A stretch of DNA of 64,000 bases, taken from the NCBI RefSeq assembly GCF_008386495.1, contig NZ_VTHJ01000008.1, forward strand, positions 62,001 through 126,000, written 5' to 3'. Below are positions 40,163 to 47,409 of this stretch, in pieces. Position numbers and translations under genes: made by a program. This stretch comes from Streptomyces tailanensis (GTDB lineage: Bacteria > Actinomycetota > Actinomycetes > Streptomycetales > Streptomycetaceae). Each line of letters begins with the position of its first letter. The stretch's first letter is position 1. The notes under the pieces were generated by a model. It saw only the letters and a list, made by a program, of their open reading frames with translations, was not told the origin of the DNA and searched no databases.

Positions 40163-41211
40163 GATTCAGTCCCCAATCCCTGTGGGCAGTCGTTCCGCAG
40201 GGCGATGGGGGTCCCCTCGCTCGAGCGAAGTCGAGAGTGGGGGAGGGTGGGCACAGCCGACAGCGCCGGGCCCCTCATGACCCGGTCCAGGAGCAGCGAC
40301 ACACCCGCACTGACCCCCAACGCCAGCCAACCCACCCACCGAGACAACCGCACAGCCCGCTCGATATCCCCGACAACGACAGCCCGCCCCACCCCATTCA
40401 GCACAGGCCGATGCTCAACCCGCCCCCCATACGACAAGGTCCCCCCCAACCGCACCCCCAGCGCCCCCGCGAACGACGCCTCCACGGGCCCGGCGTTGGG
40501 ACTCGGATGCTTCGCCGCGTCCGCACGCCACGCCCGTACGGCCCCCCGACGATCGCCCGCGGCGACGGCGGCGAGCACGGCGGTCAGCCGAGCACCCGGC
40601 CATCCCGCCACATCGTCCAGCCGGGCGGAAGCCCACCCGTACCGCCGATATCGCGGCGACCTGTGCCCGACCATGGCGTCAAGCGTGTTGACGGCCCGGA
40701 ACCCGACGAGCCCGGGCACACCCCCCACGGCTCCCCAGACCAACGCCCCCACCACGGCATCGGAGGTGTTCTCGGCGACGGACTCCACGACGGCCCGAGC
40801 GATCCCATCGGCATCGAGGGCCTGTGGATCCCGCCCGCACAGATGCGGCAGCCGGGCCCGGGCGGCCTCGACGTCCCCCGCCTCGAGCGCCCGCCCGATG
40901 GTCCGGGCCTCCCGCGCGAGTGAAGTCCCCCCGACGACGGCCCAGGTGGCGGCGCCGGTCAACGCGACGGAGGCGGCACGCGACGGCCGTACGGCGGACG
41001 CGGCGGCGGCCCCGAGCGCCACGGCGCCACCGGCGCACACGGCGGTGTGCAGCGCGCCCCACCCCCGGTGGTCCCGCCACAACACCCGCTCCACGGCAGC
41101 CGCGGCCCGCCCGAACACGGCGACGGGGTGCCCCCGGCGCGGATCGCCGAGCAGCAGGTCACCGAGGAGCCCGGCGGCGGCGCCGTACGCGAAGACGCGA
41201 TCGGCACGCAC
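40159..41211 (-). CDS. cobD: Adenosylcobinamide-phosphate synthase CobD (CbiB type)
   Basis: A membrane enzyme that attaches aminopropanol (phosphate) to adenosylcobyric acid. The 350-residue protein starts RVFAYGAAAGLLGDLLLGDPRRGHPVAVFGR and has the family's VVESVAENTSDAVVGALVWGA and AFRAVNTLDAMVGHRSPRYRRYGWASARLDDVA-like segment. The last 30-35 residues (after about 314) are encoded by a dispersed repeat and do not look like CobD. GTG at 41211 follows the leader ORF stop by 4 bp; it is the first enzyme gene under the riboswitch. Confidence 0.94.
   Translation of the reverse strand: MRADRVFAYGAAAGLLGDLLLGDPRRGHPVAVFGRAAAAVERVLWRDHRGWGALHTAVCAGGAVALGAAAASAVRPSRAASVALTGAATWAVVGGTSLAREARTIGRALEAGDVEAARARLPHLCGRDPQALDADGIARAVVESVAENTSDAVVGALVWGAVGGVPGLVGFRAVNTLDAMVGHRSPRYRRYGWASARLDDVAGWPGARLTAVLAAVAAGDRRGAVRAWRADAAKHPSPNAGPVEASFAGALGVRLGGTLSYGGRVEHRPVLNGVGRAVVVGDIERAVRLSRWVGWLALGVSAGVSLLLDRVMRGPALSAVPTLPHSRLRSSEGTPIALRNDCPQGLGTES
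40184..40272. repeat. Dispersed repeat covering the 3' end of cobD (copy 1)
   Basis: Reads GGGCAGTCGT...GGCGATGGGGGTCCCC...CGCTCGAGCGAAGTCGAGAG...TGGGGGAGGGTGGGC. The same element is at 60215-60310, and its central part recurs inverted at 51574-51620. In this copy the repeat supplies the coding sequence for the CobD C-terminal tail. Confidence 0.85.
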
Positions 41212-41215
41212 GGCC

Positions 41216-41275
41216 TCAGCCGATCGCGAGGTCGGGCAAGGGCGAGGTGGTGAAGCTCAACGGGCAGCCGCGCAT
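41216..41275 (-). CDS. Leader peptide ORF (19 aa) between the cobalamin riboswitch and cobD
   Basis: ATG at 41275 encodes MRGCPLSFTTSPLPDLAIG and stops at 41216, four bases before the cobD GTG. GAGGAC at 41289-41284 sits 8 bases upstream at ideal spacing. All 18 codons after the start end in G or C, as in real genes here. cobD itself has no well-placed ribosome binding site, so its translation may depend on this ORF. The riboswitch may act by masking this ORF's ribosome binding site. It is unannotated in any family I know; function inferred from position. Confidence 0.6.
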   Translation of the reverse strand: MRGCPLSFTTSPLPDLAIG

Positions 41276-41320
41276 GGCGATATGTCCTCACTCAGGGTGT
41301 CCACGCCCTGGTTCGACGAG

Positions 41321-41420
41321 ACCGACGACGAGAGTTCCTGGCTCCCGGGAAGGTTCTTCCCCGGTGACAGTGGCGGGACCGCGCCGGACTCGCACCGGCT
41401 TCCTCTCCTGCCGTCGTAGC
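41321..41420 (-). promoter_or_regulatory. Cobalamin (B12) riboswitch controlling the cob operon
   Basis: Minus-strand RNA contains the conserved core GGAAGCCGGTGCGAGTCCGG, then the invariant CCCGCCACTGT (GCCACTG at 41374-41368), and the B12-box-like AGCCAGGA at 41343-41336. ACGACG near 41417-41411 can pair with CGTCGT near 41330-41323 as the closing P1 helix. Binding of adenosylcobalamin normally lowers expression of downstream genes, here the whole cob operon. No terminator hairpin follows, so control is probably of translation, through the leader ORF and cobD. Confidence 0.93.
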
Positions 41421-41430
41421 TGGCCCCGGC

Positions 41431-41460
41431 AGTCCACCATGCCCCTGGAAGACCCGTCAA
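41431..41460 (-). promoter_or_regulatory. Candidate promoter of the cob operon
   Basis: TTGACG (41460-41455) and TGGACT (41436-41431) are 18 bp apart on the minus strand and would start transcription just before the riboswitch. An inverted repeat GTCAAC-N5-GTTGAC (41456-41472) overlaps the -35 box and could be an operator. The rest of 41473-41756 shows no convincing gene. Confidence 0.45.
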
Positions 41461-41756
41461 CTTGCTGTTGACCTGCGACGCAGTGGTGTGCTGAGCCCCA
41501 CACCGCTGAAATATCGTCAGACACCCGAATCGGCGGTTTCTCGGCTCTTTCCCGACGCCCAACCTGGGAACACTTGAGGGAACGGCAGTACGAAAGCTGA
41601 GCGCCGACGAGCGGCATTGGGTGATTCGTTGCGGGGAGACGAACCTGGTGTGGCCGGGACTGCCACCGCCTCCGGGCGGCGGCGGGACACGGCGCTCGGG
41701 TCGTCGCGGTGGACGCCGTGTCGGTGCGCTGACTCTTTTGTCTGGAGGAGGTCGGT

Positions 41757-41966
41757 GTGGTCGGCAGGGATGTGTCGGAGCGGGTGTGGCGGAAGAGCAG
41801 CTACTCAGGTGGGAACACGGACACCTGCGTCGAAGTCGCCGTCGAGGGGGCGCACGTTCTGGTGCGTGACTCGAAACGGTGCGAAGGCCCGATGCTCGTC
41901 TTTCCGGCTGCCGCCTGGTGTGGTTTGCTGGCTGAGCTTGAGAACCCGGCAATGGACGGTTTCTGA
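41757..41966 (+). CDS. DUF397 domain-containing small protein
   Basis: A 69-residue protein with the DUF397 signature WRKSSYSGGNTDTCVEVAV...VLVRDSK and a closing WCGLLAEL helix. In Streptomyces such proteins are encoded beside XRE/DUF5753 regulators (the WhiJ/BldB-associated systems) and modulate them in development. The XRE partner is probably the gene at 42789-43646. GTG at 41757 follows GGAGGAGG. Confidence 0.88.
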   Translation: MVGRDVSERVWRKSSYSGGNTDTCVEVAVEGAHVLVRDSKRCEGPMLVFPAAAWCGLLAELENPAMDGF

Positions 41967-41996
41967 GGGCCGTCCGGCGGGACGGGAGGGACCCAC

Positions 41997-42305
41997 ATGG
42001 GAGACAGGGCCAAGCAAGTCCCAGCGCGCGCGGGAGGATCCCGTACCCCGCGTCTTTCCTTGTCCGCGGCAGCCCCACTGGCACTCTTCTCCCTGATGAC
42101 GGGAGTGGTGGCGGTCGGTCTCGGCGCGCTCGCCACGCTGTTGGTACCCGGGGCCGAGGCGAAGGGCCTCGTATGGCTGGTGGTGACCGTCCTCGTGGCC
42201 GCGAGCGCCGGGCTGTGGTGGGGGCTCACTCCAGGCGCGGAGCGCCTCCGCGTTCTGGACCGGGCTCTGACGGCGGCTCGCCCGAAGGACGCACGGGGTC
42301 GCTGA
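41997..42305 (+). CDS. Small membrane protein of unknown function
   Basis: A 102-residue protein with two hydrophobic spans, LALFSLMTGVVAVGLGALATLLV and LVWLVVTVLVAASAGLWWGL, and basic ends. GGAGG precedes the ATG. It lies 30 bp after the DUF397 gene, probably co-transcribed. Its 3' end overlaps the convergent gene at 42226 by 80 bp. Not recognised. Confidence 0.65.
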   Translation: MGDRAKQVPARAGGSRTPRLSLSAAAPLALFSLMTGVVAVGLGALATLLVPGAEAKGLVWLVVTVLVAASAGLWWGLTPGAERLRVLDRALTAARPKDARGR

Positions 42306-42747
42306 CGACGGGTGGCTGCGCGGTCCCCGAGCGGCCGCGCAGCGCCTTGCCGATCCCGGCGGCGAGCGCCGTGACGACCGCTGCGGCGAGGCCACCGAAC
42401 ACGACCGTGGTCAGTGGCGTGAGCACCCCCAGATGAATGCTGGGTGCCACCCGGGCGGACACGGCGATGCTGAACAGCAGCACGCTTCCGCAGGCCGTGC
42501 CCAGCAGCAGACGGACCGACATCAGCCTTATCTCGCCATCCACCCGGGCGTTCTCCACCTGAATGAGGGCGTCCGCCCACTCGGGGCGCTGCATGGCACA
42601 GGCCTTGAGTGTGGTGTCGTCCAGTGTGGCGGGCGCGTCCTCGTCGGCGTTCGTGGACTCGGGAGGGCTCCCTGGAGGTTCGCCCGCCCTGACGACACGG
42701 GCCGCGCGCAGCCGCCTGCACCACTCAAGGAACCCGAAGACCACCAT
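42226..42747 (-). CDS. Hypothetical membrane protein
   Basis: A 173-residue protein with a soluble N-terminal part (1-75), two hydrophobic spans (LLLGTACGSVLLFSIAVSA; LTPLTTVVFGGLAAAVVTALAAGI), and a Pro/Gly-rich cytoplasmic tail. GGGAGG lies a few bases before the ATG. It is downstream of the XRE gene on the same strand, separated by 41 bp. No family recognised. Confidence 0.6.
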   Translation of the reverse strand: MVVFGFLEWCRRLRAARVVRAGEPPGSPPESTNADEDAPATLDDTTLKACAMQRPEWADALIQVENARVDGEIRLMSVRLLLGTACGSVLLFSIAVSARVAPSIHLGVLTPLTTVVFGGLAAAVVTALAAGIGKALRGRSGTAQPPVVSDPVRPSGEPPSEPGPERGGAPRLE

Positions 42748-42788
42748 GGGCCCTCCCCGTTGTCTGCCCGGGTCGTCCCTCCCGGGAT

Positions 42789-43646
42789 TCAGCTGTTGTC
42801 GAGACTCTCCTTGACCGTGTCGATCAGCTCGATCATCCGGTCACCGTCGTGCGCCTTGTTGCTGATGTCCTCGAAGCACTCCTGGTAGCGGGCCGTCTGT
42901 TCGAGGTCGTCCCGGCTCGACGAAATCCCCGTGGGGCCTTCGAGGAAGAGCAGGTCGTCGTCGTCCTTGAAGCCGAGCAAGGTGAACGAGCCGGCCACGC
43001 TGTAGTGCGCCCCCGCCGTGAACGGAAGCAGGCGCATGGTGACGTTGGAGTGCTGGGACATGGTCTTGAGGTGCTCCAGCTGGTGGCGCATCACGCCCGG
43101 CCCACCGATGACCCGGCGGACCGCCGCCTCGTCCAGCACGAGGTGCACTTCAGGCCCGTGCTCGCCGTCGAAGATCCGCTCCTGGCGGGTGGTGCGCAGC
43201 TCCGCCGACCGCCGCGCCACGTCGGGGACCGTGCGCGGTGCCAGTTGGGCCATCGCGTAATCCTCCGTCTGGAACAGCGAGGGGATCAGAGTCGGGTGGT
43301 ACGTGCGGATGGCGGTCGTGGCACTTTCGTAGCCCAGGTACTGGGCGAACTGCGGATGCACCATGTCGCTGTACGGAGCCCACCAGGACAGCCCCTTGGA
43401 ACCACGGGCGGCGTCCTCCAGTTCGGCCACCAGGCCGGGCTCGGTCACGTTGTAGAGCTGGAGCAGAGCCCGGAGGTCGGTGACGCTCAAGCTCACCGCC
43501 GCCGCTTCCAGACGAATCAATTTTGACAGGGACCATTCAAGTGTCTCGGCGGCTTCCCGCTGTGTGAGACCGGCGCCTTCACGCGCCTTGCGCAACTCGA
43601 TGCGAAGCCTGCGTCGGTTCAGACTCGGATCGATGTCCCCGGCCAT
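42789..43646 (-). CDS. XRE-family regulator with DUF5753 (WhiJ-like)
   Basis: A 285-residue protein. Residues 12-70 form the helix-turn-helix LRIELRKAREGAGLTQREAAETLEWSLSKLIRLE; the rest is DUF5753 with YLGYESATTAIRTYHPTLIPSLFQTEDYA, RQERIFDG and GSFTLLGFKDDDDLLFLEG. Such regulators pair with DUF397 proteins and influence sporulation and antibiotic timing in Streptomyces. I chose ATG at 43646, with GGGAG upstream; the open frame continues to 43829 but lacks coding character there. Confidence 0.92.
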   Translation of the reverse strand: MAGDIDPSLNRRRLRIELRKAREGAGLTQREAAETLEWSLSKLIRLEAAAVSLSVTDLRALLQLYNVTEPGLVAELEDAARGSKGLSWWAPYSDMVHPQFAQYLGYESATTAIRTYHPTLIPSLFQTEDYAMAQLAPRTVPDVARRSAELRTTRQERIFDGEHGPEVHLVLDEAAVRRVIGGPGVMRHQLEHLKTMSQHSNVTMRLLPFTAGAHYSVAGSFTLLGFKDDDDLLFLEGPTGISSSRDDLEQTARYQECFEDISNKAHDGDRMIELIDTVKESLDNS

Positions 43647-43738
43647 GTCGCTCCCTGGTACGTGTCGTCTTTGACAGGTCGCCCGTACCACGTCGGATTT
43701 CAACTCTCCATCAGAGTAGGTGAGTTTGCTGACGTCGG

Positions 43739-43768
43739 CTAGTAGCAGGTCGAAAAGCCAGGTGTCAA
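43739..43768 (-). promoter_or_regulatory. Candidate promoter of the XRE/DUF5753 gene
   Basis: A consensus TTGACA (43768-43763) is followed after 18 bp by TACTAG (43744-43739) on the minus strand, 93 bp before the start codon. Confidence 0.5.
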
Positions 43769-43807
43769 ATCGACGCGGTCGCGGTGCGAGGTAGAACCTA
43801 TGGAAAG

Positions 43808-43837
43808 GCCCCCTCGTGATCAAATTCACGAGGGGGC
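43808..43837 (-). terminator. Terminator of the pit operon
   Basis: A perfect 12-bp stem, GCCCCCTCGTGA at 43808-43819 and TCACGAGGGGGC at 43826-43837, with a six-base loop, flanked by AAGG and CCTT. It lies 37 bp beyond the stop of the last pit-operon gene and upstream of the XRE promoter. Confidence 0.8.
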
Positions 43838-43873
43838 GGCCTTACTCCAGGTGACGCAGCGGTTGGTGTGACG

Positions 43874-44095
43874 TCAGGCCATGATCAGTGAAATTCCGTA
43901 CGCCACAGCCGCCGCACACAGCGCGAAGCACATGTACGCCCCTGTGGTCGCCAGCGCCACCGAGTCGCCCCGGGTTGACGCCTCCTCCCGCTTGGAGAGG
44001 CCGACGATGCCGAGGGTGAACAGGCCGACGAGGGCCACGGTGACCACGAGGCTGACTCCGAAGACGGAGCCGAGGGCTGCCCAGTCGATGTGCAT
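43874..44095 (-). CDS. Small membrane protein linked to the Pit transporter
   Basis: A 73-residue protein with two spans, VFGVSLVVTVALVGLFTLGIVGL and TTGAYMCFALCAAAVAYGISLIM, joined by a charged KREEASTRGD loop. It begins 29 bp after the pit stop on the same strand and before a strong terminator, so it is the second gene of the operon. It may assist phosphate transport; this is inferred from position only. Confidence 0.75.
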   Translation of the reverse strand: MHIDWAALGSVFGVSLVVTVALVGLFTLGIVGLSKREEASTRGDSVALATTGAYMCFALCAAAVAYGISLIMA

Positions 44096-44124
44096 GGTGA
44101 TTCTTCCTCAGATGGTCGCGGGGC

Positions 44125-45381
44125 TCAGACGGCGGGCGTCGGCGCCGACGGGTTCGCGGTGGCCTCGGTGGCCGCCGCCGGGGCGGGAATGGTGGCCGCG
44201 AGGTCCTCGGCCGCGGCGCCGGCCGGCGGCGGGGCCACCGCCGCCATGGCCGTGGTGACCACACCGGCGGGCTCGTCGGTAGCGGCGTCGTTCACATTGG
44301 TGTGGTCGACGACCTCCCGGCGCGAGACCACCCAGATCGCGGCGCTGGAGCCGACCAGGAAGACCGCGACGGCGGCCGTGCCCCAGGTCCCGAAGGCGGT
44401 CACCCACTCGGCGAGCGCGGCGACGAGCGCGGCGGCCGGCAGGGTCAGACCCCAGGCGACGAACATGCGGGTGGCGGTGGACCAGCGGACCACGCCGCCC
44501 TTGCGGCCGAGGCCCGCGCCCATCACGGCACCGGAGACGGAGTGCGTGGTGGAGAGCGAGAAGCCGAGGTGCGAGGAGGCCAGGATGACCGTGGCCGCGC
44601 TGGTCTGCGCGGCGAAGCCCTGCTGCGGCTGGAGGTCGGTCAGGCCCTTGCCCATCGTGCGGATGATGCGCCAGCCGCCCAGGTAGGTGCCGAGCGCGAT
44701 GGCGATACCGGCGGAGACGATGACCCACACCGGCGGGTCGGAGTCCGGCGCGAGGGTGCCGCCGGCGACCAGGGCCAGGGTGATGATGCCCATCGTCTTC
44801 TGCGCGTCGTTCGTGCCGTGGGCCAGCGAGACCAGGCCCGCGGAGGCGATCTGGCCGGCACGGTAGCCCTTGCCGGAGGCCTTCTCGCTCGTGTGCTGCC
44901 CCAGCTTGTACGTCAGCCGGGTGGCGAACATCGCCGCGACGCCGGCGACCAGCGGGGCCGCGACGGCGGGGATCAGCACCTTGGTGACGAGCACGTCACC
45001 GTGCACCGCGCCGAGGCCGGCCGAGGCGATCGTGGCGCCGATCAGGCCGCCCATCAGGGCGTGCGAGGAACTGGAGGGGAGCCCGACCAGCCAGGTCACG
45101 AGGTTCCAGAGTATGGCGCCCACGAGCGCCGCGAATATGACCTCCGGCTGTATGCCGGACTCGTCGACGAGTCCTTTGGAGATGGTGTTGGCGACCTCGA
45201 TGGAGAGGAACGCGCCGACAAGGTTGAGCACGGCGGACATGGCCACCGCGACCTTGGGCTTCATCGCGCCGGTCGAGATGGTGGTGGCCATCGCGTTGGC
45301 GGTGTCGTGGAAACCGTTCGTAAAATCGAACGCGAGCGCAGTGACCACCACGATCGCGAGGATCAGCGAGAAGTTTTCCAT
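44125..45381 (-). CDS. pit: Inorganic phosphate transporter, PiT family
   Basis: A low-affinity metal-phosphate:proton symporter of 418 residues with about ten spans. The duplicated PiT signature is clear: ALAFDFTNGFHDTANAMATTISTGAMKPKVAVAMSA near the N-terminus and SLAHGTNDAQKTMGIITLAL in the second half, with SSSHALMGGLIGA and STTHSVSGAVMGAG. The C-terminal 50 residues are an Ala/Pro-rich tail. By context and family it resembles Streptomyces PitH2. Two PHO-box repeats lie 48-70 bp upstream. Confidence 0.95.
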   Translation of the reverse strand: MENFSLILAIVVVTALAFDFTNGFHDTANAMATTISTGAMKPKVAVAMSAVLNLVGAFLSIEVANTISKGLVDESGIQPEVIFAALVGAILWNLVTWLVGLPSSSSHALMGGLIGATIASAGLGAVHGDVLVTKVLIPAVAAPLVAGVAAMFATRLTYKLGQHTSEKASGKGYRAGQIASAGLVSLAHGTNDAQKTMGIITLALVAGGTLAPDSDPPVWVIVSAGIAIALGTYLGGWRIIRTMGKGLTDLQPQQGFAAQTSAATVILASSHLGFSLSTTHSVSGAVMGAGLGRKGGVVRWSTATRMFVAWGLTLPAAALVAALAEWVTAFGTWGTAAVAVFLVGSSAAIWVVSRREVVDHTNVNDAATDEPAGVVTTAMAAVAPPPAGAAAEDLAATIPAPAAATEATANPSAPTPAV

Positions 45382-45428
45382 TTACCCGGGCTTCTTTCGG
45401 ACGTCAGTGGCACGTGGACCGTAAGTAA

Positions 45429-45450
45429 CCTGGGTGAACGGAAGGTGAAC
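45429..45450 (-). promoter_or_regulatory. PHO box (PhoP operator) upstream of pit
   Basis: Two adjacent 11-bp direct repeats on the minus strand, GTTCACCTTCC (45450-45440) and GTTCACCCAGG (45439-45429), match the Streptomyces PhoP direct-repeat unit. A weaker third unit follows. PhoR-PhoP phosphate control of this operon is therefore likely. Confidence 0.75.
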
Positions 45451-45570
45451 TGCGATGGACCGTGGGGTGTGGTGAATGGGGTGCCGCCGTTCCGCTTGTG
45501 CTGACGGGCCCGGGAAGTCGGGCGGTGTGATGGTGCCCGACTGTTCGAACTGAGGTGGAATCCCCAGCTC

Positions 45571-45603
45571 CGCGGGCCCGTGGAGAGTCTCCACGGGCCC
45601 GCG
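45571..45603 (-). terminator. Terminator after the lysozyme gene
   Basis: A 33-bp near-perfect inverted repeat: arms 45571-45586 and 45588-45603, rich in GGGCCCG, with the AGAGTCT centre as loop. It lies 11 bp after the lysozyme stop and separates it from the PHO-boxed pit promoter. Confidence 0.85.
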
Positions 45604-45613
45604 CCCTGCTTGG

Positions 45614-46375
45614 TCAGCCCCTGGTGAACTGCTTCAGTCGGCCCATGGACCCGTTGAAGAGATTCTGGTCACCCGGCAGGCTTCCGCTGCCGTTGTCGTA
45701 CTGCCAGATCGTCCAGAACTTCCACCCCGCGGGGAGCTCTCCCGCCCCCGCCGAGTTGTACCGCGCCAGCCACAGCGCGTGGTTCTGGCCGAAGGCTGCG
45801 CTGTTGCCGGTGCAGGTCTTCCACCAGTGGGTCGTCGTGTAGATCGCCGGACGGCGACCGGTGAGCCGCTTGACCTCGTTGCTGAACGACTTGATCCAGC
45901 CGACCATCTTGCTGTCGCTCAGGCCGTAGCACTTCTTCTTCTTGTTGTACGGGTTGTACTCGATGTCCAGCGCGGGCGGCAGCGTCCAGCCGTCCGCGCG
46001 CCAGCCGCCGCCGTTCCGCACGAAGTACGCCGCCTGGGTCTTCCCGGACGACTGGTTCGGCAGCGCGAAGTGGTACGCGCCGCGGATCATGCCCGCGTTC
46101 CGCGAGCCGTTGTACTGCTGGCGGAAGTGCGGGTTGCGGTAGGTGGTGGACTCCGTCGCCTTGACGTAGACGAACTTGGCGCCCTTCGACTTCGCGCGCG
46201 ACCAGTTCACGTTCTTCTGGTGCGAGGAGACGTCGTGCCCCTTGGGCCTCGCGGCGGCCGAGACGGGGATCTCGACGAGAGCGGTTCCCCCCAAGGCGAG
46301 CGCGGCGACCGATGCCGCCAGTAAGCGGTTGTGGTGACGGGACGCCTGACGGGACGGTTTGTGAACGCGAGCCAT
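45614..46375 (-). CDS. Secreted GH25 lysozyme (N,O-diacetylmuramidase)
   Basis: A 253-residue muramidase. A basic signal peptide (1-41, ending SAAA) precedes the GH25 barrel: GHDVSSHQKNVNW with the first catalytic-site Asp, FVYVKATESTTYRNPHF, GAYHFALPN, ALDIEYNPY with the acidic pair, RPAIYTTTHWW and FWTIWQYDNGSGSLPGDQNLFNG. It cuts peptidoglycan outside the cell; roles in growth, lysis or competition are possible. ATG is preceded by GGGGGGA. Confidence 0.93.
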   Translation of the reverse strand: MARVHKPSRQASRHHNRLLAASVAALALGGTALVEIPVSAAARPKGHDVSSHQKNVNWSRAKSKGAKFVYVKATESTTYRNPHFRQQYNGSRNAGMIRGAYHFALPNQSSGKTQAAYFVRNGGGWRADGWTLPPALDIEYNPYNKKKKCYGLSDSKMVGWIKSFSNEVKRLTGRRPAIYTTTHWWKTCTGNSAAFGQNHALWLARYNSAGAGELPAGWKFWTIWQYDNGSGSLPGDQNLFNGSMGRLKQFTRG

Positions 46376-46604
46376 GTTTCCCCCCGGAATGGCGACGTGT
46401 GCGACGAAACATCCGGAGGCTACTGGAAGATCACCGAATGCCAGTCGATCACAGGCCGGTCACCGGCCAATCGTCGGCCAATCACCATCGCGAGCGATAT
46501 GTATGCATATGAGACCTTCCGAAGGTCCGCTTTCGGCCCTACAGTGCCCCGCCCTCCGGCCCGCCCCGGCCCGTTCCGCACGGCCCGCCTGGCAGGATCA
46601 CGGC

Positions 46605-47336
46605 ATGGCTGAGCAGCAGCGGAACACCTGGGACGGCCGGGACGCGGGTGCGGATGCGCGGGAATCGCCGGACGTACGGCACCGGGTGGTGCCGGACGAC
46701 GTGGCGCGGGCGTGGGACGAGCTCGTGGCGACGGCCCGTCGGACGGTGGTCGACGGGCTGGTCGTCGGCACCTCCGGCAACGTGTCCGTACGGGTCGGCG
46801 ACACCGTCCTGGTCACGCCGACGGGAGTGCCGTACGACCGGCTGTCGCCGGACGACGTGACCGGCGTGGACCTCGCAGGGCGTCAGGTCCTCGGCACGCT
46901 CCGCCCCACGAGCGAACTCCCCATGCATCTGGCGATCCACCGCACCACCGACGCCCGCGCCGTCGTCCACACCCACGCCGTCCACGCCACGGCCGTCTCC
47001 ACGCTCGTACGCGAACTGCCGCTGATCCACTACATGTCCGCCGCACTCGGCGGGCCCGTCCGAGTCGCCCCGTATGCGACTTACGGCACCCAGGAGTTGG
47101 CCGAGAACATGCTCCGCGCCCTGACCGACCGCACCGCTTGTCTTCTCCAGAACCACGGCACGATCACATACGGAAACACCCTCTCCGAGGCATTCGACCG
47201 CACCGCCCAACTGGAGTGGATGTGCCGCGTCTGGCTCACGGCCTCCTCCGTCCCCGGCCTGACCCCGACCCTGCTCACCCACGAACAGCTGAACGAGGTG
47301 GGGGAGCGGCTGCGGGGCTACGGGCAGCCGGAGTAG
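46605..47336 (+). CDS. Class II aldolase/adducin family protein (FucA-like)
   Basis: A 243-residue protein similar to L-fuculose-1-phosphate aldolase. Features: VVGTSGNVSVRVGD (phosphate loop), VTPTGVPYDRL, PTSELPMHLAIHR with the catalytic Glu, VVHTHAVHATAVS with two zinc His, and LLQNHGTITYG with the third. The substrate could be fuculose phosphate, ribulose phosphate or methylthioribulose phosphate. I chose ATG at 46605 with AGGA upstream; the frame stays open back to 46374. Confidence 0.87.
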   Translation: MAEQQRNTWDGRDAGADARESPDVRHRVVPDDVARAWDELVATARRTVVDGLVVGTSGNVSVRVGDTVLVTPTGVPYDRLSPDDVTGVDLAGRQVLGTLRPTSELPMHLAIHRTTDARAVVHTHAVHATAVSTLVRELPLIHYMSAALGGPVRVAPYATYGTQELAENMLRALTDRTACLLQNHGTITYGNTLSEAFDRTAQLEWMCRVWLTASSVPGLTPTLLTHEQLNEVGERLRGYGQPE

Positions 47337-47409
47337 GAGACTTCAGAGTTCAGCGGCGGGCCCGGGGCACGGACAGCTCACCCGGAATCCACGCCCACTG
47401 GCCCATGTC

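Noticed and set aside
41617..42096. A 159-codon plus-strand frame upstream of and over the DUF397 gene
   Set aside because: It overlaps the DUF397 gene in another frame, has no ribosome binding site and no family similarity.
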